Numbered from the stretch's first letter, positions 42,346-52,132 are shown. The stretch: 64,000 bases of DNA from AV40 sp038230255 (GCA_038230255.1 JBBRNP010000008.1:1-64000), one strand, 5' to 3'. Made by a program: numbers and translations. The notes: generated from the sequence alone by a model not told the origin.

Positions 42346-43509
42346 ATGGAAATTTCCGAACGAGCAGCCCAACTGACACCCTCACTCACGCTTTCGATCG
42401 ATAGCAAAGCGAAGGCAATGAAAGCCGAGGGCATCGACGTGTGCGGTTTCGGCGCGGGGGAACCGGATTTTGACACGCCGGAGCACATCAAAGCCGCCGC
42501 TATCGAAGCCCTTCAGGCCGGTTTTACCAAATACACCCCCAGTGCAGGCATTCCAGAGTTGCGCGCGGCGATCGCCGAGAAATTAGCGACTGACAACGAA
42601 CTGACTTATCGGGCCGGCCAAATTGTGGTCAGCAACGGCGCGAAGCATTCCTGTTACAACGCGATCCTGGCCACGTGTCAGCCGGGTGACGAAGTGATTA
42701 TTCCCGCGCCGTATTGGGTCAGTTATCCCGACATGGTGCGACTGGCCGGCGCCGAGCCGGTGATCGTTCCGACGATGGAGCGCAACAATTGGAAAATGCG
42801 CCCGGAAGATTTTGAAAACGCGATGACGCCACGGACAAAAATGTTGATCATGAACACTCCGTGCAATCCGACCGGCTCGGTCTACACACGCGAAGAACTC
42901 GAGGCGATCGTTGAGGTCGCCAGCGGTGAAGACATTTACATTTTGTCGGACGAAATTTACGAGAAGCTCGTTTACGATGATGCCAAGCACGTCAGCATCG
43001 CGTCGCTCTCCCAAGTAGCAAACGATCTGACGATCACCGTTAACGGTTTCAGCAAATCCTACGCAATGACTGGGTGGCGGCTCGGTTATCTGGCGGCTCC
43101 CGAAGCAGTGGCCAAAGCGGTCGATTCAATTCAAAGCCATACCACCGCGAATCCGTCTTCGTTTTCGCAACGCGGCGCGCTCGCCGCGTTAAAAGGAGAC
43201 CAGCAGGCGGTCTCGGACATGCGGGACGAGTTCGACATGCGACGCAATTACATGATCGATCGCCTCTCCAAAATTCCAAACGTGAGCGCGGTCAAACCGC
43301 AGGGCGCGTTCTATGTGCTGCTAAACATCAGCCAGCTCGGGCTCACTTCACAAAATTTCGCCGACCGCTTGCTCAGCAAAGCGAATGTGGCGGTCGTGCC
43401 CGGCGCGGCCTTTGGCGACGATCGCACTATTCGTCTCAGCTACGCGACCAGCATCGACATCATCAAAAAAGGTCTCGATCGGTTGCAGGATTTCTGCCGA
43501 ACGCTCTGA
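42346..43509 (+). CDS. aspC: Aspartate aminotransferase
   Basis: 387 residues from the ATG at 42346 (MEISERAAQLTPS); the frame also opens at 42283, inside ndk. Class I fold-type I enzyme: FGAGEPDFDTPEHIK, NTPCNPTGSVY, YILSDEIYEKL, and the PLP lysine in VNGFSKSYAMTGWRLGYLAA. It interconverts aspartate and oxaloacetate. The end is followed by an AT-rich repeat. Confidence 0.93.
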   Translation: MEISERAAQLTPSLTLSIDSKAKAMKAEGIDVCGFGAGEPDFDTPEHIKAAAIEALQAGFTKYTPSAGIPELRAAIAEKLATDNELTYRAGQIVVSNGAKHSCYNAILATCQPGDEVIIPAPYWVSYPDMVRLAGAEPVIVPTMERNNWKMRPEDFENAMTPRTKMLIMNTPCNPTGSVYTREELEAIVEVASGEDIYILSDEIYEKLVYDDAKHVSIASLSQVANDLTITVNGFSKSYAMTGWRLGYLAAPEAVAKAVDSIQSHTTANPSSFSQRGALAALKGDQQAVSDMRDEFDMRRNYMIDRLSKIPNVSAVKPQGAFYVLLNISQLGLTSQNFADRLLSKANVAVVPGAAFGDDRTIRLSYATSIDIIKKGLDRLQDFCRTL

Positions 43510-43511
43510 GC

Positions 43512-43561
43512 ATTTTCGATTTTCGATTTTCGATTTTCGATTCTGATTTCAATCTGAAATC
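43512..43561. repeat. Short tandem repeat plus inverted repeat
   Basis: Four exact copies of the heptamer ATTTTCG (43512-43539) are followed by a perfect inverted repeat GATTTCA-ATC-TGAAATC (43545-43561). This AT-rich intergenic sequence is of a kind seen dispersed in verrucomicrobial genomes. It lies between aspC and the GH57 gene. Confidence 0.75.
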
Positions 43562-43579
43562 GGCAATCTGAAATCTGCA

Positions 43580-45166
43580 ATGGCTGGCCACCTCGCGCTC
43601 ATTCTTCATGCGCACTTGCCGTTCGTCCGGCACCCCGAGCACGAGCATTTTCTCGAGGAAGACTGGCTCTTCGAGGCAATCACCGAAACCTATATCCCGC
43701 TGCTGCAAATGATGCAGCGCCTCGTGAACGACAACGTCCCATTCAAGCTCACGATGTCGCTTACACCGACGCTGGGTGCGATGTTGCAGGACGAACTTCT
43801 ACGTGAGCGCTACGTCCGGCACCTCGATCTTCTGATCGATCTGGCCGTGCGTGAGCGAAACCGAAACCGCGATCAGTCGGATCTCGCTGAGTTGTCGGAG
43901 TTTTACTTTGAACTGTTTTCGGCGAGCCGGCGTTTCTTTGTCGATGAATGGAAATGCGATTTGCTCGCTGCGTTTCGACAATTGCGCGACACAGGTGCGC
44001 TAGAGATCATCGGTTGCGCGGCGACCCATGGATTGCTTCCGCTGATTCAACAGCAATCGCGGCCAGCAGCCCGCGCGCAGGTCTTGATCGGTCGCGACGC
44101 ATATGTCGATCTTTTCCAAGTCGATCCAACCGGCTTTTGGCTGCCGGAATGCGCTTATACGCCGGGAGTCGACCTGATCTTGCAGGAAGCGAATGTGCGA
44201 TGGTTTGTTCTAGACGCGCACGGATTATTGTTCGGAAATCCCCAGCCGCAACGGGCCATTTATGCGCCCTGTTACACGCCGACCGGTCCGGCCGCGTTCG
44301 CGCGCGATCGCGATTCGAGCCGCCAGGTTTGGAGTGCTGAGGAAGGTTATCCGGGCGACCCGGCTTACCGCGAATTTTACCGCGACGTCGGCTTCGATCT
44401 TCCATTCGAACATTTGGGGCCGATCGCCCGTGGCGTGCGAAAGTTTTCGGGAGTGAAATATCACCGGATCACCGGAGGCAAAGGCGAAAAGCAACTTTAC
44501 GATCGGGCCGAGGCCGAAAAAGCCGCTGACGCCCACGCCGCGCATTTTCTGGAACAGCGCCGTGCTCAATTTCGGCAGCTCGCGTCTATTGATGTCGATC
44601 CAATCGTGGTTGTGCCGTTCGACGCAGAATTGTTCGGTCACTGGTGGTTTGAAGGACCGCGCTTTCTCGAAATGTTCATTCGCAAGGCCGCGTTCGATCA
44701 AAAAGATTTTCGTCTAACGACTCCGGGGGAATATCTGGCAACGCACCCGACTCAACAAACCATCGAGCCGGCAGCATCGAGCTGGGGCGACAAAGGCCAT
44801 CTCGAAGTTTGGATCGACAAGAACAATTCATGGATCTACCCGCATTTGCACATAGCGGCAGAGCGAATGACCAAGCTCGCGAACACGCACCAAATAGATG
44901 CGAGCGAATTTGATGATCGTGTTCTGAAGCAGCTAGCGCGAGAGCTGTTGCTCGCGCAATCGAGCGATTGGGCGTTTCTGATGCGGACCGGCACCGCGAT
45001 CGATTACGCAACCAAGCGGACGATCGATCACCTCGGCCGCTTCAATAAATTGCACGACCAGTTCGTTGCCGGACAACTGGATGAAAAATTTCTGGCCGAT
45101 TGTGAATGGTGCGACAATCTTTTCCCGAACCTGAACTGGCGCTATTACAATGAAAAACAAAGTTAG
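43580..45166 (+). CDS. Glycoside hydrolase family 57, probable 1,4-alpha-glucan branching enzyme
   Basis: 528 residues. The GH57 barrel starts with LILHAHLPFVRHPE. The catalytic nucleophile Glu is in GFWLPECAYTPG (about E190) and the acid/base Asp in VPFDAELFGHWWFEGP (about D348), the same words as in characterised GH57 branching enzymes. A helical DUF1957-type C-terminal domain follows (DWAFLMRTGTAIDYATKR). It would introduce alpha-1,6 branches in glycogen in the cytoplasm. Its end overlaps the next gene by 17 bp. Confidence 0.87.
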   Translation: MAGHLALILHAHLPFVRHPEHEHFLEEDWLFEAITETYIPLLQMMQRLVNDNVPFKLTMSLTPTLGAMLQDELLRERYVRHLDLLIDLAVRERNRNRDQSDLAELSEFYFELFSASRRFFVDEWKCDLLAAFRQLRDTGALEIIGCAATHGLLPLIQQQSRPAARAQVLIGRDAYVDLFQVDPTGFWLPECAYTPGVDLILQEANVRWFVLDAHGLLFGNPQPQRAIYAPCYTPTGPAAFARDRDSSRQVWSAEEGYPGDPAYREFYRDVGFDLPFEHLGPIARGVRKFSGVKYHRITGGKGEKQLYDRAEAEKAADAHAAHFLEQRRAQFRQLASIDVDPIVVVPFDAELFGHWWFEGPRFLEMFIRKAAFDQKDFRLTTPGEYLATHPTQQTIEPAASSWGDKGHLEVWIDKNNSWIYPHLHIAAERMTKLANTHQIDASEFDDRVLKQLARELLLAQSSDWAFLMRTGTAIDYATKRTIDHLGRFNKLHDQFVAGQLDEKFLADCEWCDNLFPNLNWRYYNEKQS

Positions 45167-45857
45167 TCTCGCGATTCTAACGGGCATCGTCCCACTTTGC
45201 CTCGCGTTCGCGCAGGAATCCGCATCGCCATCCGAAACAGCGTCGGCTTCGCCAGAGCAGACTCCCTCGCCCTCACCATCGGCATCCACGGCACGAAATG
45301 TTCCGCTCCGATTTGTTCCGCCGCCGATGGAAGGAACGATCAGTCTCGGAATTTTCGATTCGAACGACAAACTCGTTCGGGTTCTCCACCGCGAAGCGAA
45401 GATCGACAACTTTACTATTGATGAGAACGCGCTGAAGACGACATGGGACGGAAAGAACGATGCCGGTGAAGATTTGCCGGCGGGTAGATATCGCGCGCGT
45501 GGTTACATGGTGGCGAAATTGAAAGTGGAAGATCTTGGCAAAGTAGAGTCACCGCCGGCCGACGTAGCCGACCATGTTTCCGCAAAACTCGTCACTAACC
45601 CGCTCGTGAGCGATACGCGGTCGGTCATGGAACTTGGCGTCGGCTTCGATGGCAAGGGAAGTTTTCTTAAGACGATGGACGAACTCCCGCTGGCGACGGT
45701 CAATGAAGCACCGAATCTGGCTCGCGTTTCGATCCAAAAAGATGGCGAAAAGACCGCTCATATTTGGCAGGCCGATGGCTTCGGGGTCGAACATTTTCGC
45801 GTATCGAACATCGACAAGATGATGGCGTTTGATTGCGGTTTCTTTGAGCTGAAGTAA
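45150..45857 (+). CDS. Secreted protein with FlgD-like Ig domain
   Basis: 235 residues with a signal peptide (MKNKVSLAILTGIVPLCLAF, cleavage near FA-QE), a Ser/Pro/Thr/Ala-rich linker (22-50), then a domain with ISLGIFDSNDKLVRVLH, TTWDGKNDAGEDLPAGRYRA, the wording of the FlgD Ig-like fold. The C-terminal half is not recognised. It starts 17 bp before the end of the GH57 gene, so the two are coupled. Role unknown. Confidence 0.65.
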   Translation: MKNKVSLAILTGIVPLCLAFAQESASPSETASASPEQTPSPSPSASTARNVPLRFVPPPMEGTISLGIFDSNDKLVRVLHREAKIDNFTIDENALKTTWDGKNDAGEDLPAGRYRARGYMVAKLKVEDLGKVESPPADVADHVSAKLVTNPLVSDTRSVMELGVGFDGKGSFLKTMDELPLATVNEAPNLARVSIQKDGEKTAHIWQADGFGVEHFRVSNIDKMMAFDCGFFELK

Positions 45858-45899
45858 CGCCGCTGGTCAGAATCGGAAATCTTTGTTTAGTTAGGCGTC

Positions 45900-47228
45900 A
45901 TGGCTTCCGCGCCTGAATTTCAACATACGCTATCGAAAGCCGCCGGTTTCAGCGGCACCTCGCTGCACACCGGCGAGAAAGTTTCGCTGAAACTGCATCC
46001 GGCGCCGGCCGATCACGGAATTAAATTCAAGCGCAAGGATTTGCCGGACGAACCAACGATCGACGCGAAGATCGAGAATCTTAAGATGGTCGAGCGCGCA
46101 ACCACGATCGGTGAGGGCTCAATGCGCGTGCACACGGTCGAGCACGTGCTGGCGGCCCTGTCGGCGATGGGCGTGGACAACGCCATCGTGGAAATGGACG
46201 CGAACGAACCACCGATTGGCGATGGGAGCGCGAAGGCGTATGTCGATGTAATCAAACGCGCCGGCGTGTCGGCGCAGGAGGCACCACGGAAGTTTTTCCA
46301 CGTCCGCGAACCGATCCACATCGAAACGAAAACCGGCGCAATGCTCGTCCTCCTGCCGGACAACAACGGTTTCCGAGTTTCGTGCACCCAAGCCGGTCCG
46401 AACAATCGTTTCACACAATTCATGTCGACCGACATCGTGCCGGAACTTTTTGAGCGCGAGATCGCGCCGGCGCGAACGTTTGTTTACTACGAAGACGTCG
46501 AGTCCTTGATGGAGAAAAATTTAATCAAGGGCGGCAGTTTGGAAAACGCCGTCGTTGTGCGCGGCGACGCGGTCTTGAGCAAAGAGCCGTTGCGTTTTCC
46601 GGATGAATTCGTCAGGCACAAGATTCTCGACATCGTCGGGGATCTCGCGCTGGTCGGTTGCCGGATTCGCGGCCATTTGATCGCGGTGAAACCCGGGCAC
46701 GCGGCGAATGCAGAACTGGCGCGCGCGATCGCGAAAGAACAATCGAGACGCGATACGCTGGCGGTGCCGCGAGTCGTGCCGAAAGGCAATGGCGGACTCG
46801 ACAGCGAAGAGATCATGCGGATTTTGCCGCATCGTTATCCTTTTTTGATGGTCGACCGCATTATCAGCTTTGATGAAAGCGGAACGAAATGTATCGGGGT
46901 CAAATCGGTCACGATCAACGAACCGTTTTTCCAGGGACATTTTCCGGGTCATCCGGTGATGCCGGGCGTGATGCAGGTCGAAGCAATGGCGCAGGTCGCG
47001 AGCGTCCTGCTGTTCAAGCTCACAAAATCGAGCAACCGGATCGGTTATTTTATGAGCGCCGATGACGTGAAATTTCGCAAACCAGTAATGCCGGGCGACA
47101 CGATGTTCATTCACGCCGAGCTGACCAAAGCGCGCGGCGAACGGTTGGCAAAAGCGAAATGCCATTGCGTGGTAAACGACGCAATCGTTTCCGAAGGCGA
47201 ATTGATGTTCACGTTTCTCGATAGATGA
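45900..47228 (+). CDS. lpxC/fabZ: Bifunctional LpxC-FabZ fusion
   Basis: 442 residues. Residues ~8-285 are UDP-3-O-acyl-GlcNAc deacetylase: HTVEHVLAALSAMG (zinc His pair near 78-82), NEPPIGDGSAKAY, and HKILDIVGDLALVG. Residues ~300-442 are a hot-dog 3-hydroxyacyl-ACP dehydratase: RILPHRYPFLMVDRI, FFQGHFPGHPVMPGVMQVEA. The fusion ties the committed step of lipid A synthesis to fatty acid elongation at a shared substrate and is known from Bacteroidetes and Verrucomicrobia. The stop overlaps lpxA by 4 bp. Confidence 0.95.
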   Translation: MASAPEFQHTLSKAAGFSGTSLHTGEKVSLKLHPAPADHGIKFKRKDLPDEPTIDAKIENLKMVERATTIGEGSMRVHTVEHVLAALSAMGVDNAIVEMDANEPPIGDGSAKAYVDVIKRAGVSAQEAPRKFFHVREPIHIETKTGAMLVLLPDNNGFRVSCTQAGPNNRFTQFMSTDIVPELFEREIAPARTFVYYEDVESLMEKNLIKGGSLENAVVVRGDAVLSKEPLRFPDEFVRHKILDIVGDLALVGCRIRGHLIAVKPGHAANAELARAIAKEQSRRDTLAVPRVVPKGNGGLDSEEIMRILPHRYPFLMVDRIISFDESGTKCIGVKSVTINEPFFQGHFPGHPVMPGVMQVEAMAQVASVLLFKLTKSSNRIGYFMSADDVKFRKPVMPGDTMFIHAELTKARGERLAKAKCHCVVNDAIVSEGELMFTFLDR

Positions 47229-48004
47229 GCGACGTGCAGATTCATCCCACGGCGATTGTCGATCCTGGCGCGAAGATTGGTGCGGGAACGATTATCGGAC
47301 CGTATTGCGTAATTCACGCCGATGTCGCGCTCGGGGCGAACTGCTGGTTGCAAAATCATGTCACGTTGTGCGGGCCGATGCGGGCCGGCGCGCAGAATAA
47401 ATTTTACGCTTACTGCTCGATCGGCCAGCAAACACAGGACCTCAAATACGCGGGCGAGCCGACCTATCTCGAAATTGGAGATGAAAATACGTTTCGCGAA
47501 TTCGTTACCGTAAATCGAAGCACGACGAGCGACGGGAAAACACGAATCGGCAGCCGCGGAAATTTCCTGGCTTACAGTCACATCGGCCACGATTGCGTCG
47601 TTGGAAACGAAGTCGTCTTTTCCAATAACGGAACACTCGCCGGACATGTGCAGGTCGGCGACAACGCAGTCATGGGCGGCCTCACCGCCGTCCACCAATT
47701 TTGCCGCATCGGCCGGTTCGCCATCACCGGCGGCTGTTCGAAAATCGTGCAGGACGTACCGCCATTCATGATTGCGGACGGAAATCCGGCTGAAATCCGA
47801 GGAGTCAATCTCGTCGGGTTGGAGCGGAAAAATTATCCACCCGAAAGCGTGAAGCTGATCAAGGAGGCGTTCCGCCTCATTTACCGATCTAAATATAACA
47901 CTGGCCAGGCACTGGAAGCCGTTCGCAAGGAATTGCCGCAGAGCGACGACATTCGCGAGATTGTCGAGTTCGTCGAAAAAACCGAGCGCGGCATTGTTCG
48001 TTAG
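47225..48004 (+). CDS. lpxA: UDP-N-acetylglucosamine acyltransferase
   Basis: 259 residues. The left-handed beta-helix is made of hexapeptide repeats (IHPTAIVDPGAKIGAGTIIG, IGSRGNFLAYSHIGHDCVVG, NNGTLAGHVQVGDNAVMGGL, with the catalytic His in the AYSHIGHDC block). A helical C-terminal bundle follows. It performs the first acylation of lipid A. Coupled to lpxC/fabZ by a 4-bp overlap. Confidence 0.96.
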   Translation: MSDVQIHPTAIVDPGAKIGAGTIIGPYCVIHADVALGANCWLQNHVTLCGPMRAGAQNKFYAYCSIGQQTQDLKYAGEPTYLEIGDENTFREFVTVNRSTTSDGKTRIGSRGNFLAYSHIGHDCVVGNEVVFSNNGTLAGHVQVGDNAVMGGLTAVHQFCRIGRFAITGGCSKIVQDVPPFMIADGNPAEIRGVNLVGLERKNYPPESVKLIKEAFRLIYRSKYNTGQALEAVRKELPQSDDIREIVEFVEKTERGIVR

Positions 48005-48010
48005 GCCAAA

Positions 48011-49615
48011 TTAAAACCTCACGCGCACTCGCGGCGTAGGCTTTGCGCTCGGGCTCGGCCCGGCGGCGACCCCGCGTAACTGCTGCTCGATATTTCTGAG
48101 AAGCGGCGCCGCCGGCGCATCTCCGGCAATTCGCAGCGTGCTCCGAATGAGATCAACGCCTCGTTTCGGTTTGTTGAGTTTTTTCCAAGCATCCGCTTCT
48201 TCGATCACCAGTCTCAAAATGTCGTCGCGGTTCAAATAACAGGTCCGCGCTTGCCCAAAATAGTTCGTGGCCGCGGCAAAATTTCCGTCAACTGCCTCCA
48301 TCAGCCCAAGATCCTCGATCATCGGACAATTGCGGGTCCGTGACGCTGCCTGCCGCGCGAGGGAACGATATTGCGCCGTCGAGCTGGAAAAATTCTTCAC
48401 GGCGAAATCGTGATACATTTTCCACGAATCAGTTTTTCCAGAATCGGTCGCCGCCTCGAGCTGCAGCCACGACGCGTACGGGCGATATAACGGATCGCCC
48501 ACCATGACCGATGTCCAGGAAAGGACTGCGATGGACGAATATGCGCTCTCCGCGAAAGTAAAACCGTGGAGTAAGCGATCGTTAAAAATATTCAGATGGG
48601 CGGTGAATTCCAGATAGGGCTCGTAAACATTACCGAGCGTTGCGGCGGCGCCCCGCGCAAGGAGAGGCGCAACCCAGGCCGCGTTTGGGTCGCGCAAAGT
48701 CGTCGCGCTGAAGGAATGAATGTGAACCGCGACGGCGCCGCGTGAGAAACGGAACTCGGGTTGGGCAAAAGGACCCGCCACCTTCTCGGTCCGCCAGCCG
48801 TAATACAGCGCGCAATCGGGCATGGGGTAGCCGTCCGGGAAAAGGGCCGGCGCATCATCATAAACTACTGGAATACCAACTTTATGGAGCTGCACCGGAA
48901 TCTCCCGCAGCCATTGGTCACCAACCACGTAACCGGCCGCAGTTTCGTGCGCGCCATCGACGTAGGCGCGGCCCCACAATCCTTTTTTTTCCGTAGCAAT
49001 CGAATCGACAATCATTCGGCGGACGGTTTCAGCATCCGGCGCGTCGAGCCGGCAAACCAACAGCAGAACGGGGTTATCCACCTCGCCAATTGGCTTGAAG
49101 CTTTGAAAATAGAGATTCCGCAGCGGGCCGGAAATTTGCCGGGAAAATAGACCAAGGATCGCCAGCTCCGAATCGACCGATGCTTCGTTGCGACTGCTGA
49201 CAGGTCCGCCGGCCGCTTGATCACCCTGATACGGGCCGGATGCCGGTTTGATTTTCAACGGAACGCCTTTAATGATCGCAACGAAGCGTATCGAAGTCGT
49301 CATCACGACTGTTTGCTGTTCCGGCGTTTGCCGCAGAGTCCACCATTTTCGGACTCTAAAGGTTTCACGAAGCGGCTCGGCTATGTTTGAATCGTATTCC
49401 TCCCGGCTAATCTCTTCGTCAGTTGAGCAAGTCAGCCCGACGATATGATCGGATTCAATGCCGCGCTGTTTTGCGTAAAACCGCGCCAGGTCCGCCGATT
49501 CCGGTGCCTCTTTGTTGTAGATGACGATTGTCGATGAGGCGAGTGAGGGCTCGGTGCCCCGCGCATCGATCGCGAACATCGCGGCGAGAAAGAGTAGAAA
49601 TCGACAGCGGTTCAT
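48011..49615 (-). CDS. TIGR03790-family secreted protein
   Basis: 534 residues with a signal peptide (MNRCRFLLFLAAMFAIDARG). The TIGR03790 core follows: TIVIYNKEAPESADLARFYA, EYDSNIAEPLRETF, ASLFSRQISG-like region, and VAVHIHSFSATTLRDPNA with LARGAAATLGNVYEPYLEFT. The C-terminal ~110 residues look helical (TPR-like: EAVDGNFAAATNYFGQARTC) and end in a Pro/Arg tail. The family is found in environmental bacteria and has no known function. Convergent with lpxA, 6 bp apart. Confidence 0.75.
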   Translation of the reverse strand: MNRCRFLLFLAAMFAIDARGTEPSLASSTIVIYNKEAPESADLARFYAKQRGIESDHIVGLTCSTDEEISREEYDSNIAEPLRETFRVRKWWTLRQTPEQQTVVMTTSIRFVAIIKGVPLKIKPASGPYQGDQAAGGPVSSRNEASVDSELAILGLFSRQISGPLRNLYFQSFKPIGEVDNPVLLLVCRLDAPDAETVRRMIVDSIATEKKGLWGRAYVDGAHETAAGYVVGDQWLREIPVQLHKVGIPVVYDDAPALFPDGYPMPDCALYYGWRTEKVAGPFAQPEFRFSRGAVAVHIHSFSATTLRDPNAAWVAPLLARGAAATLGNVYEPYLEFTAHLNIFNDRLLHGFTFAESAYSSIAVLSWTSVMVGDPLYRPYASWLQLEAATDSGKTDSWKMYHDFAVKNFSSSTAQYRSLARQAASRTRNCPMIEDLGLMEAVDGNFAAATNYFGQARTCYLNRDDILRLVIEEADAWKKLNKPKRGVDLIRSTLRIAGDAPAAPLLRNIEQQLRGVAAGPSPSAKPTPRVRVRF

Positions 49616-49716
49616 TAAGAAATCGAGCTTTCGGAGTTGAAAGTTGGGTCGTGAGTGTTTGAAATCTTTAATCGCGCCGCACTCTCATCTCTCCACCCTT
49701 AACTCTCAACCTCTGC

Positions 49717-51378
49717 ATGCCTGCTGTTTTGAATTTACTGCGGATCAAGAATCTCGCGCTGGTGGAAGAGCTCGAGTGGCAGATCGCGCCCGGTTTCACC
49801 GCCATTACCGGTGAGACGGGTGCGGGTAAGTCGATCATCATCGGCGCGCTTCAACTCTTACTCGGGGAACGCGCCGACAAATCGCTCATTCGCACCGGCG
49901 CCGATACTTGCACCGCGGAAGCTGTTTTCACGGGCAAGGAATTGCAGAGACTCAACCCGCAGCTGATCGAGGCCGGCATCGAACCTTGCACGGACGACCT
50001 GATTATTAAGAGGAGTCTTTCCGCCGCCGGCAGCAATCGCCAGTTCATCAACGGTTCGCCCACAACGTTGTCGATCTTGAAAAACATCGGTGACGCACTG
50101 GTTGATCTTCACGGCCCGCACGATCACCAGTCATTGCTCTCGCCCGACAGGCAACTGGATCTGCTCGATTCGTTCGGCCGCGCCGAAGAGCAACTCGAGG
50201 AATACAGGAAATATTTTCGACAATTACAGACGCTGACGGCGGAGCACGACGCGCTAAATACCGCTGAAACGGCGCGCGAGCAGGAGCTCGACCTTCTTCG
50301 TCATCAAATTACTGAAATCAATTCAGCCAATCTGGTCGCCGACGAAGAAGAAGAGATCGAGAAGCGCTACAAACTCAGCAGTAGCAGCAAACGGTTGGTA
50401 GAGCTGGCTAGCGCAGCGGCGAACAAACTGTCCGAAGCGGACGAATCCGTCCTGTCCCAGCTCGCGGAAACGCAACGCCTGTTGCGGGAACTGGAAAAGA
50501 TCGACATCTCCACTGCGCAAATTGCTTCCGAACATGCGACCGCGGTCGTGCAGCTTTCGGAAATCGCGCGGTCGCTTTCCGATTACGCCGAGAAACTCGA
50601 TCTTGATCCGGAGCAACTGGCCGCCCTCGAGCAACGCGTTTCGCTTTTTGAAACATTGAAACGCAAATACGGCGGCTCGATTGCGGAAGTGATTGAGTTT
50701 GGTCGCCGCGCGGCCGAACGGATGCAAAAAATCGAAGGCCGCGACGCCGAACTGGAACGGCTCACGAAGGCAATCGAAAAGGTCCGTACCCAGATGAGCC
50801 ACGCCGGCGAGATGCTGAGCAAACTCCGCGCGAAGGCGGCGCCAAAACTTTCCGACACGATCCGCAAAAACCTTGGCGATCTCGGATTCAAACAATCCGA
50901 GTTCGACGCGAAACTGAGCCCGCTCGCCGAACCTAGCGCGACTGGTTTCGATTCAGTCGAATTGCTTTTCTCGCCGAACCCAGGCGAACCGCTGAAGCCG
51001 TTGCGCACAATTGCTTCGAGCGGCGAAATCTCGCGAACAATGCTCGCGATCAAATCCGCGCTCGCCGCGCACGACGCGATTCCTCTTCTCGTATTCGACG
51101 AGATAGACACGAACGTCGGCGGCGAAATCGCGCACGCGGTCGGGGCAAAAATGCAAACGCTCGGACATGAGCATCAGCTGATTTGCATCACTCATCTTGC
51201 GCCGGTGGCTGCATCTGCGTCATCGCATTTTGTCGTGACCAAAGATGTTGTCCGCGGTCGAACGTTTTCGAATCTTCGAGAAGTCACCGGGAAAGCGCGG
51301 CAGGAAGAAATCGCGCGCATGCTCGGCGGAAAAAGCGAGTCCGCGCTCCAGCTTGCAGCCAGTTTATTGAAGGAATAG
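49717..51378 (+). CDS. recN: DNA repair protein RecN
   Basis: 553 residues, the normal length. SMC-like ATPase: Walker A GETGAGKSI (about 32-40) after LRIKNLALVEELEWQIAPG, a coiled-coil middle (ELELLRHQITEIN, ERYKLSSSSKRLVELASAA), and C-terminal signature and Walker B with ISRTMLAIKSALA, LLVFDEIDTNVGG and CITHLAPVAASA. It acts at DNA double-strand breaks. A repeat element follows immediately. Confidence 0.96.
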   Translation: MPAVLNLLRIKNLALVEELEWQIAPGFTAITGETGAGKSIIIGALQLLLGERADKSLIRTGADTCTAEAVFTGKELQRLNPQLIEAGIEPCTDDLIIKRSLSAAGSNRQFINGSPTTLSILKNIGDALVDLHGPHDHQSLLSPDRQLDLLDSFGRAEEQLEEYRKYFRQLQTLTAEHDALNTAETAREQELDLLRHQITEINSANLVADEEEEIEKRYKLSSSSKRLVELASAAANKLSEADESVLSQLAETQRLLRELEKIDISTAQIASEHATAVVQLSEIARSLSDYAEKLDLDPEQLAALEQRVSLFETLKRKYGGSIAEVIEFGRRAAERMQKIEGRDAELERLTKAIEKVRTQMSHAGEMLSKLRAKAAPKLSDTIRKNLGDLGFKQSEFDAKLSPLAEPSATGFDSVELLFSPNPGEPLKPLRTIASSGEISRTMLAIKSALAAHDAIPLLVFDEIDTNVGGEIAHAVGAKMQTLGHEHQLICITHLAPVAASASSHFVVTKDVVRGRTFSNLREVTGKARQEEIARMLGGKSESALQLAASLLKE

Positions 51379-51382
51379 GAAG

Positions 51383-51458
51383 CCCGCCAATTACGCTAAT
51401 GGACGCGAATAAAATTCAGAAGCAGTTCCTTCTCGCGTCTATTCGCGTGATTCGCGGG
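51383..51458. repeat. 76-bp imperfect inverted repeat between recN and satP
   Basis: A left arm at 51383-51407 (CCCGCCAATTACGCTAATGG plus ACGCG) and a right arm at 51434-51458 match as inverted copies at 21 of 25 positions around a 26-base centre. The phrase (CG)AATxACGCxAATxGACGCG belongs to a known-looking dispersed palindromic family. It could terminate both convergent genes. Confidence 0.7.
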
Positions 51459-51470
51459 TAGAACAACCTT

Positions 51471-52049
51471 TTATTTCGTTACCGAACCGAGCGGCAGAAC
51501 GATTTTGCCGTACAGTTCGTTCAGCACTTGCGCGAGACCGGTGTAGATCGCACAGAAGCCGCAGAAAATTCCTTCGTAACCGGTGAAATGTTTAAAGCCG
51601 GGACTCGCGTTCGTGAAATCGCCAAAGGCCAGCAAGAAAAACAGAATCGCGAGCGTGCCGAAGACGACCTGCAGCGCTCGATTGAGCCGCAGTGTGCCGA
51701 TAAACATCACCAGCGTGAACAATCCCCACATAAAAAGATAAGCGGCCATCGCTTGGTCGTTCGAAGCCGCGCCCCAACCGAGCTTCGTCATTACGATCAT
51801 GGCGACAAGCGAAAGCCAAAATAGTCCGTAGGAAATGAACGCAGTGGTGGCGAAGGTGTTGCCCTTTCGCCATTCCATTAGTCCGGCGATAACTTGCGCG
51901 ATACCGCCGTAACAAATGCCCATCGCCAGGATCATCGCGTTGAGCTCGTAAAAGCCGGCGTTGTGCAGATTAAGCAAAACGGTCGTCATGCCGAAACCGA
52001 GGAGACCGAGCGGAGCAGGATTGCCTGTGGTGTCGCGGGAATCGTTCAT
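51471..52049 (-). CDS. satP: Acetate uptake transporter (SatP/GPR1-FUN34-YaaH family)
   Basis: 192 residues from MNDSRDTTGNPAPLGLLGFG at 52049; the frame opens 12 codons earlier. Six membrane helices with the family start NPAPLGLLGFGMTTVLLNLHNAG and the second-half block AMGICYGGIAQVIAGLMEW. It takes up acetate or succinate by proton symport. In this genome it would feed the glyoxylate shunt at 33-36 kb. Divergent from spmAB. Confidence 0.9.
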   Translation of the reverse strand: MNDSRDTTGNPAPLGLLGFGMTTVLLNLHNAGFYELNAMILAMGICYGGIAQVIAGLMEWRKGNTFATTAFISYGLFWLSLVAMIVMTKLGWGAASNDQAMAAYLFMWGLFTLVMFIGTLRLNRALQVVFGTLAILFFLLAFGDFTNASPGFKHFTGYEGIFCGFCAIYTGLAQVLNELYGKIVLPLGSVTK

Positions 52050-52132
52050 GGCGTCAGTCTGTCTAAGACAAGATCGACAATGCAATCACAAATCGGCTGG
52101 TCGCCGCGACCGGCCGCCGTTAAAACACTCGC

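Noticed and set aside
43512..43561. Tandem heptamer as a possible CRISPR array
   Set aside because: Units are 7 bp without spacers and there are no cas genes.
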